Source: Variovorax boronicumulans
GTDB lineage: Bacteria > Pseudomonadota > Gammaproteobacteria > Burkholderiales > Burkholderiaceae_C
DNA length: 64,000 bases
NCBI RefSeq assembly: GCF_029892485.1
Contig: NZ_JARXVG010000005.1
Span: forward strand, 427,840-491,839
Reading direction: 5' to 3'
In this document: one piece after another, positions 61,727-64,000 of the stretch
Numbering within the stretch: position 1 is the stretch's first letter
Layout of the letters: every line of letters begins with the position of its first letter
Program-made: the position numbers and the translations under genes
Notes under the pieces: generated by a model
Told to the model about the DNA's origin: nothing
What the model saw: the letters and a program-made list of their open reading frames with translations, nothing else
Database searches by the model: none

Positions 61727-61804
61727 GCCAGTGACGCTTTTCACACACAAATCGATGCCAACGTGCGTTTTTGCCCAGGCATCCAGACTGGAATCCGAGA
61801 AATC

Positions 61805-62254
61805 ATGGAATGCACAGTGAGTTGGACAGGCGACGCGGGAACGCGTTCGGCCATGGGCTTTGTCGCCGAGACCGGGAGCGGCCACGTCCTGATGATGGAT
61901 GGTGCCCCCGATGCGGCCAAGCCCGAGAACGGCGGCCAGAACCTTGCCGCGAGGCCGATGGAGACGGTGCTTGCGGGCACGGGCGGCTGCACGGCCTACG
62001 ACGTCGTGCTGATCCTGAAGCGGGGCCGTCATCGCGTGGAGCGCTGCAGCGTCAAGCTGACCAGCGAGCGCGCGGAAAAGGATCCCAAGGTCTTCACCAA
62101 GATCCACATGCATTTCACCGTGGCGGGCAAGGGAATTCCGGCCTCCGCGGTGGAGCGCGCGATTGCGCTGAGCCACGAGACCTATTGCTCGGCCAGCATC
62201 ATGCTGGCGAAGACCGCCGAGATCACTACAAGCTTCGACCTGGTCGAAACCTGA
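61805..62254 (+). CDS. OsmC family protein (YhfA type)
   Basis: A 149-residue small protein of the OsmC/Ohr fold. Two conserved cysteines are in GTGGCTAYDVVLILK and HETYCSASIML, the peroxidatic pair of OsmC-like proteins. The YhfA subgroup has no firm substrate; hydroperoxide reduction is possible. The start at 61805 matches the family (MECTVSW). Confidence 0.85.
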   Translation: MECTVSWTGDAGTRSAMGFVAETGSGHVLMMDGAPDAAKPENGGQNLAARPMETVLAGTGGCTAYDVVLILKRGRHRVERCSVKLTSERAEKDPKVFTKIHMHFTVAGKGIPASAVERAIALSHETYCSASIMLAKTAEITTSFDLVET

Positions 62255-62268
62255 AGCCGGGACGCCTT

Positions 62269-62898
62269 TCAGATACGGTGCGCTACCGTCGTCATCACGC
62301 GCGAGGCCAGACGCATCAGGGCCTTGACCGGCGGCGGGAGTTCCGTGGCACCGGCATCGACGGCCTGCGCCGCATGGCGCGCTTCGTCGAGCTTCATTTG
62401 CTCGACCACGGCGCGTGAGGCGCTGTCGGGCCGCGGAAGCCGGTCCAGATGGCTGTCGAGATGAGCTTCCACCTGGCGTTCGGTCTCCGCGACGAAACCC
62501 AGGCTCAAAGGGTCCCCGAGGCGGCCCGCGACGAGGCCAAGGCCGAAAGCCCCGGCATACCAGAGCGGATTCAACAGCGAAGGTCGATCGCCCAGTTCAT
62601 CCAGGCGTTGCCGTGTCCAGGCCAGGTGATCCGTCTCTTCGTGCGCGGCTTCAAGAAATTGGGCGCGCAAGACCGGATCGCGTGCCACGGCAGCCTGGGC
62701 CGTGTAAAGCGCCTGTGCACAGACTTCCCCGACATGGTTGACTCGCATCAGCGCACCGGCATGGCGGCGCTCCTTTTCGTCCATTTCGCCTGGGGCCTTG
62801 GACGGGGCAGGCATCGCCCGTGTTGCATGAGGGCGGGCGAAAAGGGTGCGCAGGGCAGCATCGGTTGCGACGAGGACGGGGTCAAGCAAGAGCGTCAT
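62269..62898 (-). CDS. coq7: Demethoxyubiquinone hydroxylase Coq7
   Basis: A 209-residue di-iron membrane-associated monooxygenase of ubiquinone synthesis (C6 hydroxylation). The four iron-ligand helices show [37 protein letters not shown] and [10 protein letters not shown]. The start at 62898 gives the usual length. Convergent with the OsmC-like gene, 14 bases apart. Confidence 0.93.
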   Translation of the reverse strand: MTLLLDPVLVATDAALRTLFARPHATRAMPAPSKAPGEMDEKERRHAGALMRVNHVGEVCAQALYTAQAAVARDPVLRAQFLEAAHEETDHLAWTRQRLDELGDRPSLLNPLWYAGAFGLGLVAGRLGDPLSLGFVAETERQVEAHLDSHLDRLPRPDSASRAVVEQMKLDEARHAAQAVDAGATELPPPVKALMRLASRVMTTVAHRI

Positions 62899-63004
62899 TC
62901 GCCTATTTGAACGCACCTCGGAAAGGCTGCAAAAAGTTACGTTCTTGTTCCGCATCGTGGTGCGACCAGTGGGCTAAGTCCTTTGGTGCAGGACTGCAAC
63001 GAAA

Positions 63005-63041
63005 CGCCCGAGCCATCAGAGATTTCGGGCGATTTGTTTTG
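63005..63041 (+). other. Hairpin in the porin leader region
   Basis: CGCCCGA (63005-63011) pairs with TCGGGCG (63025-63031) and is followed by ATTTGTTTTG, a weak terminator-like shape on +. No + gene lies before it, so it may be an attenuator or the end of a small RNA starting near 62930. The 281-base gap 62899-63179 shows no gene; a second hairpin CCGGTG/CACCGG (63100-63148) lies nearer the porin. Confidence 0.4.
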
Positions 63042-63179
63042 CCCTGCCGCAGCGGCTCTGGTGCAATAGCAACAACTTCCCAAAAGGAGGTTGGCCCGGG
63101 GTCCGGTGGGAGCACAAAGTGCCAGTCACGGTGAGCCCTTCGCACCGGAGCCCTATGTTTAACCTTGGAGAAACTTGCA

Positions 63180-64000
63180 ATGAAAAAATCTCTAGTTGCT
63201 CTGGCTGCCCTGGCTGTTGCCGGTGTTGCCTCGGCTCAGTCGTCCGTCACGCTTTTCGGTGTGGTCGACGCGTCGATCAGCGGCTACTCGTCCACCTCGC
63301 GTGACCTGAACGGTGCCACCTTCCTGAACCCGTTCTACGTGAACAAGGGCAGCATCAAGGCAAGCCGTCGCGAACTGGCCAACGGCGCCTACAACTCCAG
63401 CCGTCTGGGCTTCCGTGGTACGGAAGACCTCGGTGGTGGCCTGGCAGCCAGCTTCTGGCTCGAAGCCCCGATCAGCAATGACGACGGCCAAACCGGTGTT
63501 TCGACGTTCGCTCGTCGTTCGACCGTGAGCCTGTCGGGTGGTTTCGGTGAACTGCGTCTGGGTCGTGACTACACCGCCACGTTCTGGAACGACACCGTGT
63601 TCGATCCGTTCGGCACCAACGGCGTTGGCACCAGCCTGATCTTCACCGCCAACAACGGCTTCAACGCTTTCAACGGCGCGGCTGCTACACCGGTTCCTGG
63701 CGTTCCTAGCGTTTTCGGCAGCAACTACGTTCGCACCAGCAACAGCATCGGCTACTTCCTGCCGCCGAACCTGGGTGGTTTCTACGGCCAACTGCAGTAC
63801 GCATTCAGCGAAAAGACCAAGTACAGCCCGGGTACCGCTACGCCTGACGTCGCGAACAACTCGCGCGCTGGCCGTTACGTCGGTGGCCGCTTCGGCTACG
63901 CAAACGGCCCGCTGGACGTTGCAATTGCTTATGGCAGCAGCACCGTTGGCGACCAGTACTACGTTGGCACGACCAACAAGGTCAACACCCTGAACCTCGG
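63180..64000 (+). CDS. Gram-negative porin, intact 5' end (runs off the window)
   Basis: The first 273 residues of a porin of the Burkholderiales family. The signal peptide is MKKSLVALAALAVAGVASA, cut before QSSVTLFGVVDASISGY; the barrel begins with GSRLGFRGTEDLGGGLAA-like sequences (here NSSRLGFRGTEDLGGG) and contains the PPNLGGFYGQLQYA loop. GGAG lies 9 bases before the ATG. It is a close paralogue of the porin at 60361-61599, in the opposite orientation. The 3' end lies beyond 64000. Confidence 0.93.
   Translation, partial: MKKSLVALAALAVAGVASAQSSVTLFGVVDASISGYSSTSRDLNGATFLNPFYVNKGSIKASRRELANGAYNSSRLGFRGTEDLGGGLAASFWLEAPISNDDGQTGVSTFARRSTVSLSGGFGELRLGRDYTATFWNDTVFDPFGTNGVGTSLIFTANNGFNAFNGAAATPVPGVPSVFGSNYVRTSNSIGYFLPPNLGGFYGQLQYAFSEKTKYSPGTATPDVANNSRAGRYVGGRFGYANGPLDVAIAYGSSTVGDQYYVGTTNKVNTLNL

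Overview
The window is GC-rich, densely coded proteobacterial chromosome. Gene content points to a betaproteobacterium of the Comamonadaceae, most likely Variovorax or a close relative: tandem cphA/cphA' cyanophycin synthetases with their DUF1854 partner, Burkholderiales-type porins, Coq7-type ubiquinone hydroxylase, a DUF2970 protein, and a non-phosphorylative pentose pathway. This assignment is inference from gene families; no rRNA or tRNA was seen.

Layout. 1-8.3 kb: pentose/hexose uptake and catabolism: the end of a GguA-type ATPase and its permease GguB, a complete YtfR-YtfT-YjfF-type importer without its binding protein, L-arabonate dehydratase and 2-keto-3-deoxy-L-arabonate dehydratase, all on +. 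Three REP-like repeats sit inside this operon. 8.2-11.4 kb: LysR regulator divergent from a short-chain dehydrogenase, then small proteins including two secreted paralogues. 11.6-19.3 kb: cyanophycin block: cphA and degenerate cphA' on -, divergent from an ABC exporter fused to an extra N-terminal region and a DUF1854 protein. 19.3-23.6 kb: acyltransferase, DUF2177 protein, queC, SbmA/BacA-like transporter. 23.7-27.9 kb: 2-aminoethylphosphonate-type ABC importer behind a 9-copy pentamer repeat. 28-32.9 kb: MFS transporter, MocR regulator, DUF2970 protein and two multiheme cytochromes c.

32.9-44.2 kb: a lipid-attack block on -: a Tat-dependent bacterial lipoxygenase with a complete set of iron ligands, an 8-oxoguanine deaminase-like amidohydrolase, three tandem Tat-dependent phosphocholine-specific phospholipases C and two paralogous small lipoproteins. 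44.5-46 kb: 5'-nucleotidase and an unknown protein. 46-57.4 kb: a type II secretion system (gspG-H-I-J-K, L-M-N-D-E-F on -, gspC on +). Because T2SS machines export folded Tat substrates, the phospholipases, the lipoxygenase and the T2SS plausibly form one secretion module. 57.4-64 kb: ilvA, a solitary tyrosine recombinase, a porin whose 5' end looks damaged, OsmC-like protein, coq7, and an intact porin running off the end.

The most notable points are the lipoxygenase/phospholipase/T2SS neighbourhood, the lipoprotein-phospholipase duplication, the P-loop-less second cyanophycin synthetase, repeat sequences that have entered coding regions (yjfF and gspJ N-termini), the covarying inverted repeats at 39.2-39.4 kb, and the porin that begins directly after a terminator.
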